64,000 nt of DNA from Halorubrum xinjiangense (GTDB lineage Archaea; Halobacteriota; Halobacteria; Halobacteriales; Haloferacaceae): positions 476,692 through 540,691 of the forward strand of contig NZ_FNBO01000001.1 in the NCBI RefSeq assembly GCF_900102375.1. Reading direction: 5' to 3'. Of the stretch, positions 43,583 through 52,487 are shown one piece after another. How positions within the stretch are numbered: position 1 is the stretch's first letter; each line of letters begins with the position of its first letter. The translations under genes and the position numbers were made by a program. Under the pieces are notes generated by a model that was not told the DNA's origin, searched no databases, and was given only the letters and a program-made list of their open reading frames with translations.

Positions 43583-43988
43583 CGAGGAGTAAGGGTCCGC
43601 CGACCGCGGGCGGCGTCGGAGCGGTCCCGGACGCGGAGTCGATCTGCGGTCCTTTTCGGGTTCATCGTCGCCGCCGAGTGACGTCCGTCGACTCGTTCGC
43701 GGCGAGTCGCGGTCGAACGACGGGCTCGAGTAGTCGGCTCGCTCAGAGCGGGCCTGGTGCTCAGTGCCGGGATTCGTTGATGGACCTCGTGTGAGGAACA
43801 ACGTCGACTCTATCGATCGCTGACCCTTGGATTCGACCGTAACGAGAGTCCGGCGATCCGCCCGGATAGCGAGCCGATGCCAAGTCGGGATACGAGACGT
43901 CGTGCGTATCGAGCGGTGTCGCCGGTAGTTACCGGTGACACTTACCGGATAAATAGATACGCATCAGCGCAACACTTCGACCGTGAGC

Positions 43989-44014
43989 GCCGCCGCTGGC
44001 CGGCGTGAGCGCGA
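43989..44014 (+). repeat. 26-bp direct repeat, right copy
   Basis: Exact second copy of 43557-43582, placed 78 bases beyond the 3' end of the S-layer gene. An AT box (GGATAAATAG, about 43957) lies between the copies. Confidence 0.85.
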
Positions 44015-44091
44015 TAAAGAAAGACCGCGTGTGGGTCGGCCCGCGTGGGCCGATGGTTTAGCGACTGCGAGTCGCGACCGTAGCAGCGACG

Positions 44092-47000
44092 TTAGTCGTT
44101 GCGGCGGGTCGCGAGCAGCGCAGCGGCGATGAGGGCGACGAGCGCGACGAGCGCGCCGAAGCCGGGCGTGCTGCCGTCAGTGGAGTCGTCACCAGAGGAG
44201 TCGTCTCCGCTGGAGTCGTCTCCGCTGGAGTCGTCACCAGAGGAGTCGTCTCCACTAGAGTCGTCACCAGAGGAATCGTCTCCGCTGGAGTCGTCACCAG
44301 AGGAATCGTCTCCACTGGAGTCGTCACCAGAGGAGTCGTCTCCGCTGGTGTCTTCCTCAATGGTCAGCGTGCCGGTGGCTTCGTCGTCGTCGGACGCGAT
44401 GCCGTGCTCGTAGTCGCCGGCGTCGAGGCCGGTCGTGTCAGCGGTGAACTCGACCGTCGTGCTGTTACCACCCGCGAGGGTGACTTCAGTCGTGTCGAGT
44501 TCGTCGCCGTCGAGCGTGAGCGCGATGTTCTGCGTGGCCTCCTGCTCGCCGGTGTTCTCGATCGTGGCCGAAACCGTGACCGAGTCACCAGCAGTGGCGG
44601 TGGCCTCCGCGGGCTCGAGGTCCGAGACCTCGAGGAAGGCGGCCTCGCCGACCGTCTCGACGACGGTGCCGTCTTCCTCAGCGTCGAAGGTCGCCTGCTG
44701 CGCGGTCACGGTGAACGTGTCGTTCACCGAGGCCTCGCTCAGGTCGAGACCCGTCGCCTCGAAGGAGCCGTCAGACTGGACGGTTACGTCCTCGGAAGTC
44801 TGAACGAAGCCGGGCGAGACATCAGAGTCGGAGCGCACGCGGACCGTGAACTCCTGACCGGGCGCAGCGTTGGTCGTGCCCGTGATGGTCTGATCCTCGG
44901 CGGCCTGGACTTCGACCGGCGTATCGAATTCGCCAGTCGCTTCGACGTACTCGAAGCTGACCGTGGCGGTCTCGTAGAAGTCCGTGATGTCCACGTCGCT
45001 GTCTTCGAGTTCGTCCTCGTCAGGGTCGAGCAGGCGCTCGTCCTTCACGCGGAGACGCACGTCGAAGGCGTCCTCGTCCGAGATGGAACGGCTGGAGTCA
45101 TCAAGGACGATGTTGCTCTCTTCGAACGCGATGTAGTACGAGCCTTCGGTCGAGATGATGTCGACGTTACCGTCGGCGATCATCTGCTGAACGTCGACCT
45201 GCTTACGCTCCGAGTTCGGCGCGGTGCTGTCGGCCGTCTGGCGGATGCGCAGGTCGATGCCCGTGCTGTCGTTCGCAGAGCTGGTATCCGTGATGAGGTC
45301 GGCGAGGCTGCCACCGTTCGCTTCGATGGCGCCCTCGAGACCCGTCGCGCTGAGCTCGTGAATGAGGACGTCGCCCTCAGTCAGCGAGTCAGTCTCGACG
45401 ACGGTGTCGTTCTCGACACCGTTCGAGATGTCCTCGACATCTTCGACGTCCTCGTAGACGTCAGCCGAGGTGGTCCAGAGGTTGAACGAGTCAACCGAAC
45501 GCTCTTCGAGTTCGAGGTCGCCGACCGCGTCGGAGTTGCCGTTGGCGATCTCATCGAAGCTCGTGTCGCTCACCTCGAACGGGTACGTACCCGTCTCGAG
45601 GATGTTGGTGAGGTTGTCCGGGCTTTCGTCCACGGACGTGATCTCCGCGTCGCTGTCACCGTCAGCGATGTACACGAGATCAGCGTTGTTCAGCGTGCTG
45701 GTGTTGCCAGCAACGTACGTGTTGAAGCCGACCGTGACACTGTCCTCTCCGCCGGAGTCGACGGAGACGTTAGCCTCGTAGCCGACCTCTTCCTGGTCGC
45801 CAATCGTGAGGTTGGCGGTTTCGACGTCGCCCTGGAAGTTGATCGTGATGTTCGCATTGTCACCGCGCTCCTCAGTGATGAACGTCTCCTCGAAGGAGAT
45901 GTCACCCTCGGGCGCCTCGGTGACTTCAAAGTCACCGCTCTCGACGGAGACCGCCGAGTTGTCGTCAGTGACTTCGACCGTGTAGGTACCAGTGTCTTCG
46001 ACGGTACCGAAGTCGACGGCGACCTCACCGTCGGAGTCGATCGAGGTTTCGACCGTGTCAACGACATCGCCGTCGTCGTCGAGCAGGTCGGCCGTGATTT
46101 CGCGGTTGATCGCGTCGGACGTGACCGTCGCGGTCACCGCGTCATTGGTCGTGAACTCGTCCTCATCGACCTCAACGTCAAGGCCGAGGTCGCTGATTTC
46201 GAGGACGGAGGTGACATCAGCATCGTTAGTGATATTGTAGTCACCGTTCTCGAAGTCGTCGGTGTCGAGAACGTACACGAGGCTGTTCGTGCCCGTACCA
46301 CGGGTCCGGCTAACGCCGGGGCCGTCGATATCGAACGTGGAGTCGGCAGAGGCGTTTTCGAGGGCAACGTTCTCACCGGAGAACGCCTCGAAGGTGGAGT
46401 CGTCGTTCACCTTGACGACGCTCGGAGCGAACGTGACATCGAAGTCGTCGTCGCTCACGTCGTTACCAGCGGCATCTTCGAAGCCGGCTTCAACAGAGAC
46501 GTTCTGAACGTTATTGAACGTGGTACCGGTATCGACTTGAATGAGACCGGCACTAACCTCAGTGAATGAGGTAGCCGCGCCGGGTCCGATCGTCACGACC
46601 GAACCATTGTCGAGACCAACTTCAACTTCGGCGTTGCTCTGGTCAGGGATAGTGACATCATTCGAGTACGAGAGCTCGATGATGGCAGTACTCGAGTTCG
46701 CGTAGTGAGTTGCCTTACGAAGGTCATCAGTCACACCATCAACGTCCAGAGTAGTGGTAGTGTCAGCAGCACTGACATCAGTACCGTCCGCTTCTGACGA
46801 ATTGGGTGCTTCGATGACTGCAACATCGAAGGTGTCATCAGCGTCTGCTCCGAGTCCCGCAGCGTCGCTCGGAGTGAAGGTGGCGCTGTCGCCACCACTA
46901 GTCGTGTTAGCGACTACCTCGTCTTCTTGAATCGTTCCGTCGCCATCAGCGTCGATAGCGATTTGATAGTCATCTGAATCATCTGTATTAAACGAGATGT

Positions 47001-47166
47001 CTGTACTCTCGTCCGGAGTTACCGGTTGCGTAGAGTCAATGGTCGCACTGTTAGCAGCGGCAGCTGCTGGAGCAGCAGCGAAGCCGACTGCAACCATGGA
47101 TACGACCATGACCGCCGCAAAGAAGACCGCGTTAGCCTTCTTGCGTGTGTTATTGTCGTTTGTCAT
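44092..47166 (-). CDS. csg: S-layer glycoprotein
   Basis: 1024 aa, extremely acidic. The N-terminus (MTNDNNTRKKANAVFFAAVM and a hydrophobic helix to AAPAAAAA) is the classical haloarchaeal S-layer Sec signal. Ig-like acidic domains follow, with many N-x-S/T sites (e.g. VANTTS, APNSSE, ANSSTA, ENASAD, DYNITN, NANITI, TANLTI, DNLTNI). The C-terminus has 11 pentad repeats of the GDDSS type in place of the Thr-rich O-glycosylated stretch of H. salinarum and H. volcanii. It ends TPGFGALVALVALIAAALLATRRND, a PGF-CTERM signal for archaeosortase ArtA and lipid anchoring. It forms the cell wall lattice. Confidence 0.95.
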   Translation of the reverse strand: MTNDNNTRKKANAVFFAAVMVVSMVAVGFAAAPAAAAANSATIDSTQPVTPDESTDISFNTDDSDDYQIAIDADGDGTIQEDEVVANTTSGGDSATFTPSDAAGLGADADDTFDVAVIEAPNSSEADGTDVSAADTTTTLDVDGVTDDLRKATHYANSSTAIIELSYSNDVTIPDQSNAEVEVGLDNGSVVTIGPGAATSFTEVSAGLIQVDTGTTFNNVQNVSVEAGFEDAAGNDVSDDDFDVTFAPSVVKVNDDSTFEAFSGENVALENASADSTFDIDGPGVSRTRGTGTNSLVYVLDTDDFENGDYNITNDADVTSVLEISDLGLDVEVDEDEFTTNDAVTATVTSDAINREITADLLDDDGDVVDTVETSIDSDGEVAVDFGTVEDTGTYTVEVTDDNSAVSVESGDFEVTEAPEGDISFEETFITEERGDNANITINFQGDVETANLTIGDQEEVGYEANVSVDSGGEDSVTVGFNTYVAGNTSTLNNADLVYIADGDSDAEITSVDESPDNLTNILETGTYPFEVSDTSFDEIANGNSDAVGDLELEERSVDSFNLWTTSADVYEDVEDVEDISNGVENDTVVETDSLTEGDVLIHELSATGLEGAIEANGGSLADLITDTSSANDSTGIDLRIRQTADSTAPNSERKQVDVQQMIADGNVDIISTEGSYYIAFEESNIVLDDSSRSISDEDAFDVRLRVKDERLLDPDEDELEDSDVDITDFYETATVSFEYVEATGEFDTPVEVQAAEDQTITGTTNAAPGQEFTVRVRSDSDVSPGFVQTSEDVTVQSDGSFEATGLDLSEASVNDTFTVTAQQATFDAEEDGTVVETVGEAAFLEVSDLEPAEATATAGDSVTVSATIENTGEQEATQNIALTLDGDELDTTEVTLAGGNSTTVEFTADTTGLDAGDYEHGIASDDDEATGTLTIEEDTSGDDSSGDDSSGDDSSGDDSSGDDSSGDDSSGDDSSGDDSSGDDSSGDDSSGDDSTDGSTPGFGALVALVALIAAALLATRRND
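44182..44346. repeat. 15-bp tandem repeat in the S-layer gene, 11 units
   Basis: Units of the form GGAGTCGTC(A/T)CC(A/G)(G/C)(A/T) run without spacers and encode the GDDSS pentads on the minus strand. Silent differences between units (AGA and GCT ends) alternate irregularly, so copy number has probably changed by slippage. Confidence 0.9.
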
Positions 47167-47636
47167 TGTTGTGTTGTGTTCTGCGTCGCGACAGTCTGCT
47201 TTGTCCTCGCCTGAATCGCCCGTTCGTCGTCTGCCAACACACTCGATGTGGTACGGCCGGACTCGACGCGGATTACTTGCGGTCGTGTCGCATTGTGGGG
47301 TAGGGGCTGCGTCAGCTTGTTAAAGCGGTCGGTATAAGTACTTTGTGTCGATCATCGTTGTGTGTGAATGCGTCTCACAGGCTTCTCAGGCGCTGAGGCG
47401 CCCGTTTTCGGATTCGAGGTGTTCGGAGTTGGTCATGGTGGGCATATGAATCGGTGAGTATGAATCCGATATTCCGTCGCAGTCGGTCCGACCGAAAGGG
47501 GTACAAGCCGAGACAGCCTTCCTTCAACCGGGGCCTACGGGTCCACGCGACCGGGCAGTCACGCTGGCGGTAGGGGACGTCCGGTCGTCTGTGCCCGTTC
47601 GGCTCCGTTTTGCTATTTCGGTACCGGCTGGACCGC
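47167..47636 (-). promoter_or_regulatory. Upstream region of the S-layer gene
   Basis: 470 bases without a supported CDS. A TATA box (rc TACTTATACC, 47331-47340) lies about 165 bases before the csg ATG, giving a leader of about 140 bases, as is known for strongly expressed haloarchaeal S-layer genes. A 19-codon frame at 47386-47445 on the same strand lies upstream of that box and is not called. The rest lies downstream of aglB and shows GC-rich imperfect hairpins only. Confidence 0.55.
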
Positions 47637-50174
47637 TTACGCTGGTGGGACAGTCGTCTGATTGCCCGCGAGCACGTCGTCGTCGGTCACCGTGACGGTC
47701 TCGTTGCCCACCTGATACTCGCCGGGATGCGCGACGCGAATCGTCGCGGTGCCGTTTGCGACCGTCGCGTTACGCGCGTACTCGTACGTGGTGTCGTCAG
47801 ATCCACCGTCGATTGTCAGAGTCGTCGTCGCGGTCACCGCCTCGCCGCTCGGCTCCGAGACCTCAATCGTCGCGCCGGGGACGACCGCGAACGTCCGCAC
47901 GCCGTCGTCGCTCGCGAGCAGCTGGTAGTGGCCGGTCGGAGCGGTGTCGTTGGCGCCGAGCCCGAGCCCCTCGTGGAGCGCCGCGTAGGTGGTGTTCGTC
48001 GCGGGCGCGTTCTCGCGGTCGGTGACGACGACGTACCCGACCCGGTCTCGGAACCGATCGTAGGAGTCGTCCGGGTTTGACGAGGCGAGGAACTGGTCGT
48101 GATTGCTCCGGGCATAGCCGTACCCCTGCGCCTCGCCGTTCACGAAGTAGTTGTACATGCGGTTGTCGCCCCATTGGCTCAACACGAAGTTCCGCGGGTA
48201 CTCCCGGTCGACCTCCTCGGCGTGGGAATCGACCGTGAGCGCGGCGTCGAACTGCGCGCGGTCGTGGGTCGTCTGCCCGACGAGCGACGGAACGAGGAGG
48301 AGATTGAACAGCAACACGAGCGCGACGGTCGCAGCGAGGTACCCGCGCAGGCGGGTCCCCGCCGGGAGCGCGAGCGAGGTGATCGCGTTCCCCTCGCTCG
48401 ATACATCGTCCGCTCCGGCGCGACTCGACCGGGAGCGACTCGAGCGAGTCCCGGTTGACACGGGCTCGGCGTCGTTGCCCTGCCCGAGGGCGGCCACAGG
48501 GCGTGCGATGTCGATCGCTGAGAGCAGGTAGACGAGCCCGATCCCCGCGAACGGCGCGATGAAGATCGCCAACTGCCCCGCGAACCGCACCTGAACCGTC
48601 GCGAGCAGCGTGTAGTACCACGCGAAACAGACGGGAACGAGCCATCCGGGCTCGTAGCGGCGGGCGACCGCCCACGTCGCGACCCCGAGGACCGCAATCG
48701 CGAAGTAGAAGCCGAGCCCGAGCTGGAGCAGCGGCCCGAATATCACCGCGAAGTCCGGAGAAAACAGCGAGGTCGTCTCGGAGATCCCCTCGCGGAAGAA
48801 CAGGTCGTCCGCACGCGTCTGGAGCCGTTCAACGTCGCCTGGGCGTAGGCGTGCGTACGCGACGAGTCCGCCGACGGCGACGACCGCCTCGGCCGCGACG
48901 AGCGCGAGGGGAGGCCACGCGACCCGCCGCCACAGCTCGCCCAGTCCGACGACGACGAGCGCGCCCCCGGCCACGAGGACGGGCGTAATCGCGGCGATCG
49001 ACTCGTGCCACCCTAAGGCGAGATGCGCGGCAAGTGCCAAGCCGCCGCCGAGCGCCAGTCCGCCGAGCAGCGGTGCGTTGGCGGCGGCCGGGGAGACGTC
49101 GTGACGAACGTCGAGGGCGACGCGGAGGCCGACGACGGCCGCGACCGGGACGAACGTGAGCGGCGAGCCGCCGTACGCGTGCGCGGACGCCGCCACGGCG
49201 AGGGCGAGCGCGAGCGCGACGAGCCACATCGTCGCGTCGCGTGCGTGTGCCCGGACGGCCGCCTGCGGGTCAGTGTGGGTAGTTCGCCGCGTCACGTCGA
49301 CCCCGAGCGCGGTCAGCGTCAGGACGAGGAGCCCCAGCCACAGGTACTGGTGAGCCTGATGATCGAGGAAGCCGACGGAGGTGTAGACGACGTTCACGGG
49401 CGCGAGCCCGTAGAACAGCACCGCCGCGAGTGCGACCCGCACGTCGTCGGTGAGCAAGCGCGCGAGCCGGTAGACGAGGTACCCCAGACAGACGGACGCG
49501 ACGACCGGGAGCCACGCGGCGACCGCGGGCGCGGCGTCGACGCCGCCGAGCAGGACCGTCACCCACCAATTGATCGCGTGGGCGAGCGGGCGCGTCCCCG
49601 CGGCCCCGCCCATGTCCGCGAACAGCCCCAGATCGAAGACTCCGTCGGCGCGGGCCGCGAGCCGCTCCTGCCAGTAGCGGAAGAAGTACGTGTCGTTGGC
49701 CGGCGAGACGACGAACCCCTGCTGGAACACCGCGGGCGCGGCCACGAGTCGTGCGCCGGCAACCGCCAGCAGCGTCCCGACGAGCCCGAGGAGGGTGACG
49801 ACATCGACGTCGGCTGAAGTGGGGAGTTGCGACAGCCTGGCACGGACATCACCGGACGGCGTCGAGTCGGCCGGGCTCTCGGCTGGGGCGGCCGCCCCGG
49901 CGGCCGCGTCCGCACCGTCGGCCGGGGCGGGCCCAGCCTCGATCGCGGCGCGGATCGCGGCCGGATTTTCGAGCCGATAGCCGTCGTCGACGGACGTCGC
50001 GAGATCCCGAGCGACGAGCTCGCCGAACTGGCCGGAGTCGAGGGCGATGTCGGCGAACGTCCACGGCGCGTCGCGGGCGTCGCGCTCGACGAGAGCTGTG
50101 AGGGCGTCCTCGGCCTCGGGGTGGTCGGCGAGGAACTCGCGCGCGGCCGCGGTCGTCTCCTCAGGCGCGGGCAT
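47637..50174 (-). CDS. aglB: AglB/STT3-family oligosaccharyltransferase
   Basis: 845 aa. AglB transfers lipid-linked glycans to Asn-x-Ser/Thr of exported proteins such as the S-layer. Residues 1-115 are a soluble N-terminal region, including a winged-helix-like piece (DSGQFGELVARDLATSVDDGYRL). About 13 membrane helices follow. Catalytic-loop candidates are SPANDTYFFRYW (first DxD-like motif) and VGFLDHQAHQYLWL (second). The WWDYG-equivalent appears as SQWGDNRMYNYFVNG at the start of the C-terminal outer domain. The neighbouring S-layer gene is a likely main substrate. Confidence 0.88.
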   Translation of the reverse strand: MPAPEETTAAAREFLADHPEAEDALTALVERDARDAPWTFADIALDSGQFGELVARDLATSVDDGYRLENPAAIRAAIEAGPAPADGADAAAGAAAPAESPADSTPSGDVRARLSQLPTSADVDVVTLLGLVGTLLAVAGARLVAAPAVFQQGFVVSPANDTYFFRYWQERLAARADGVFDLGLFADMGGAAGTRPLAHAINWWVTVLLGGVDAAPAVAAWLPVVASVCLGYLVYRLARLLTDDVRVALAAVLFYGLAPVNVVYTSVGFLDHQAHQYLWLGLLVLTLTALGVDVTRRTTHTDPQAAVRAHARDATMWLVALALALAVAASAHAYGGSPLTFVPVAAVVGLRVALDVRHDVSPAAANAPLLGGLALGGGLALAAHLALGWHESIAAITPVLVAGGALVVVGLGELWRRVAWPPLALVAAEAVVAVGGLVAYARLRPGDVERLQTRADDLFFREGISETTSLFSPDFAVIFGPLLQLGLGFYFAIAVLGVATWAVARRYEPGWLVPVCFAWYYTLLATVQVRFAGQLAIFIAPFAGIGLVYLLSAIDIARPVAALGQGNDAEPVSTGTRSSRSRSSRAGADDVSSEGNAITSLALPAGTRLRGYLAATVALVLLFNLLLVPSLVGQTTHDRAQFDAALTVDSHAEEVDREYPRNFVLSQWGDNRMYNYFVNGEAQGYGYARSNHDQFLASSNPDDSYDRFRDRVGYVVVTDRENAPATNTTYAALHEGLGLGANDTAPTGHYQLLASDDGVRTFAVVPGATIEVSEPSGEAVTATTTLTIDGGSDDTTYEYARNATVANGTATIRVAHPGEYQVGNETVTVTDDDVLAGNQTTVPPA

Positions 50175-50327
50175 TGGCTGTCATCTGTCGGGGGCGCCGA
50201 TTAGCGGTTTCGGTCGCGGGCGGGACACAGCGGCTGGTCGGAGAGCTGTCAGGGACGCTCGATCCCTACCCCATCGCCGAAACGGGAAACATAGTGTTTA
50301 ACTCGATACATGTGACAGTAGTTGGTA

Positions 50328-51794
50328 ATGGATACGGGATGGCGGTACCGCGCCGCGAGCGTGGGGGGCGTCGCTGCCCTCGTTGCGCTCGCGGTGATGC
50401 TCGCCAACAACGGGACCGTTCAGGCGACCGCGGCGATAGTACCCGTCTTCGATCGCCTCCCGGTGGACCCGCCCGCCGGGGCGGAGTTCATCATCGAGGT
50501 CGCGTTGACCGTCGCTGTCGTGACGGCCGCGTTCGTCCCGCTGTACAAGCCGCGGCCGCGGCGGATCCTCGACATCGTCGCGCTCGCGCACAAGCGCACG
50601 TTCGTCGCCGTGTTCGCGCTCGCGACCATCGGCTACTTCGATTACACGTACAAGGTGCCGCGGCTGACGCTGGTGTTGATCACGCCGCTGCTGTTGGTCG
50701 TGCTGCCGGCATGGTTCGTCTGGCTGCGCCGGCCCGAGGCGCGCGGCGAGCGTGCGATCATCGTCGGGGACGATCTCACGGAAATCGCACAGGTCACCCA
50801 GGCCGCCCGTGAAACGGACCTCGTGCTGCTCGGCTACCTGTTCCCCACACAGGCGCACGCTGGAGCCCACGGTCAATCAACAGAAGACCACGAGGCGACA
50901 GGGGCTGGAATCGCTTCTGTGGCGGACGGCGGCAGAGAACTAAATAGTAGTCTCGAACAACTTGGCGGCCTCTCACGGCTTGAAGACGTACTGGTCACAC
51001 ACGACGTCGACACGGTGATTCTGGCGTTTGGCGAGACAGATCGGGCCGAGTTCTTCGGCGCTCTCGACGCCTGTTACGAACACGGCGTCGCCGCGAAGGC
51101 CCACCGTGACACAGCGGATACAGTGCTACTCGCGGAGGATGACCCAGGGACCCTCGTCGATATCGACATCGAACCCTGGGACGTTCAAGACCACATCCTG
51201 AAACGCGCGTTTGATGTCGCGTTCGCGGGGGCGGGGCTGATCGGACTGTCACCGGTTATCCTCGCCATCGTGGTGGCGATCAAGCTTGAGGACGGGGGAT
51301 CGGTCCTGTATCAACAGGATCGGACCGCCGTATTCGGTGAAACCTTCGACGTGTATAAATTCCGGTCAATGGTCGAGAACGCCGAGTCCGCGACAGGCGT
51401 GAAAATCAGTGACGAAGACGATGGTGGTGTCGACCCCCGGGTGACACGCGTCGGGCGCGTGCTACGGCAGACACACCTCGACGAGATTCCACAGCTGTGG
51501 GCGGTGCTATCGGGGGATATGAGCGTTGTCGGGCCACGGCCCGAACGTCCTGAAATTGATGCCGACATCCAGCACGGCGTCGACGACTGGCCGAAGCGGT
51601 GGTTTGTGAAACCGGGCTTAACTGGATTAGCACAGATCAACGACGTGACCGGCAAGGAACCGGACCGAAAGATCCGCTACGACCTCCAGTATATCAAACA
51701 GCAGTCGTTCAGTTTCGATATGAAGATCGTGACGCGACAGATTTGGAAGGTGTTGGTCGATGCCGCCGCTATTGTATCTGGAAAGCGCGAATAA
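50328..51794 (+). CDS. Polyprenyl-phosphate glycosyl-1-phosphate transferase (WbaP/WcaJ type)
   Basis: 488 aa. Four to five N-terminal membrane helices, a nucleotide-binding-like middle (ERAIIVGDDLTEIAQV...), then the bacterial sugar transferase domain: LKRAFDVAFAGAGLIGLSPVI, VLYQQDRTAVFGETFDVYKFRSM, VTRVGRVLRQTHLDEIPQLWAVLSGDMSVVGPRPE and KPGLTGLAQINDVTG. It would start glycan assembly on dolichol phosphate. GC content drops clearly after about 50860, so the gene seems a mosaic. GTTTAAC about 30 bases upstream suggests a leaderless start at ATG 50328. Confidence 0.92.
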   Translation: MDTGWRYRAASVGGVAALVALAVMLANNGTVQATAAIVPVFDRLPVDPPAGAEFIIEVALTVAVVTAAFVPLYKPRPRRILDIVALAHKRTFVAVFALATIGYFDYTYKVPRLTLVLITPLLLVVLPAWFVWLRRPEARGERAIIVGDDLTEIAQVTQAARETDLVLLGYLFPTQAHAGAHGQSTEDHEATGAGIASVADGGRELNSSLEQLGGLSRLEDVLVTHDVDTVILAFGETDRAEFFGALDACYEHGVAAKAHRDTADTVLLAEDDPGTLVDIDIEPWDVQDHILKRAFDVAFAGAGLIGLSPVILAIVVAIKLEDGGSVLYQQDRTAVFGETFDVYKFRSMVENAESATGVKISDEDDGGVDPRVTRVGRVLRQTHLDEIPQLWAVLSGDMSVVGPRPERPEIDADIQHGVDDWPKRWFVKPGLTGLAQINDVTGKEPDRKIRYDLQYIKQQSFSFDMKIVTRQIWKVLVDAAAIVSGKRE

Positions 51795-51824
51795 GAAGAA
51801 CAGCGTTGGGGACGTGGTCATCCC

Positions 51825-51982
51825 AAGCGATACACCGTCGAGCTCCCCCAGCTGTGGTCGATCCTTCGGGGAGACATGACCTCCAGTACGTGCGCGAGCA
51901 GTCGTTCGCGTACGACCTGAAGATCGTGGCGCGGCAGCTGTGGAAGGTCGGTGAAGACGTCTGGATGGCCCTGACGAGCTAA
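51825..51982 (+). pseudogene. Remnant 3' end of a second sugar transferase gene
   Basis: Right after the intact transferase, one frame reads VELPQLWSILRGDM (51837-51878), equal to DEIPQLWAVLSGDM of the intact gene. After a one-base frame shift it continues DLQYVREQSFAYDLKIVARQ and LWKVGEDVWMALTS to a stop at 51982, equal to the intact C-terminus. The 50 or so codons between these two blocks are missing. The remnant has the high GC of the chromosome, unlike the 3' half of the intact gene. Confidence 0.8.
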
Positions 51983-52487
51983 CGCGGCCCGAAACCGATC
52001 GTCGGGAGGTCGGTGGCGGAGATGTGTCGGACGGTGGGTAGAATACGGCAGCGGTCTCGGATCCGAGTCGGAAGCGCGGACGGGCACGCCAGCGTGCCCC
52101 GAGTGACCGCGAAGGGACAGGTCGCCGCGGGCACGCTGGCGTACCCGTGCGGGTTCGAGAGACGCACCTCACGGCCGCAGAGACTTCCTGCGAGAAACCG
52201 ACGATGCGGAGCCGGGCCGATGGCACGGCCCGCGCGAGTCGAGGGGGACGACCACGAGCGAGCGGGGAGGCCAGCCCGTCACAACGGTTCCAAAAGAGCG
52301 CGCGCGACCCCGCACGACGCCTCCGCGGGTCGGTGAACGACGCCACAACGTGGGACTCCTCCCGAGTCAGTGCGGGGAGGACATCAAGGGCGGCCACGGG
52401 CGCTGACGGCCGACGGCGACCCGCCAGCCGTGTTCCCCGGCGGCGACATCTCCGGGGCTGTCGGAGAGCACGAGGCCGTGTGAGCGG
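51983..52487. other. Gene-free stretch with possible transposon remnant
   Basis: No supported CDS. Inverted repeats such as GGGCAC-GCCAGC-GTGCCC (about 52080-52097) occur. At 52357-52387 a TCCTCCC/GGGAGGA hairpin is followed by CATCAA, resembling the right end of haloarchaeal IS200/IS605 (IS1341-type) elements, but no recognisable TnpB sequence remains. The stretch separates the glycosylation genes from the tubulin-like operon. Confidence 0.35.

Noticed and set aside
43504-43794. 96-aa frame starting with ATG-like codon in the gap before the S-layer gene
   Set aside because: No family pattern, odd composition, and one of the 26-bp direct repeats runs through it.
44404-46569. 721-residue plus-strand frame over the S-layer gene
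   Set aside because: Mirror of the acidic S-layer codons; no start signals or family features.
47386-47445. 19-codon frame upstream of the S-layer gene
   Set aside because: It lies upstream of the likely csg TATA box and has no own promoter or similarity; too short to support.
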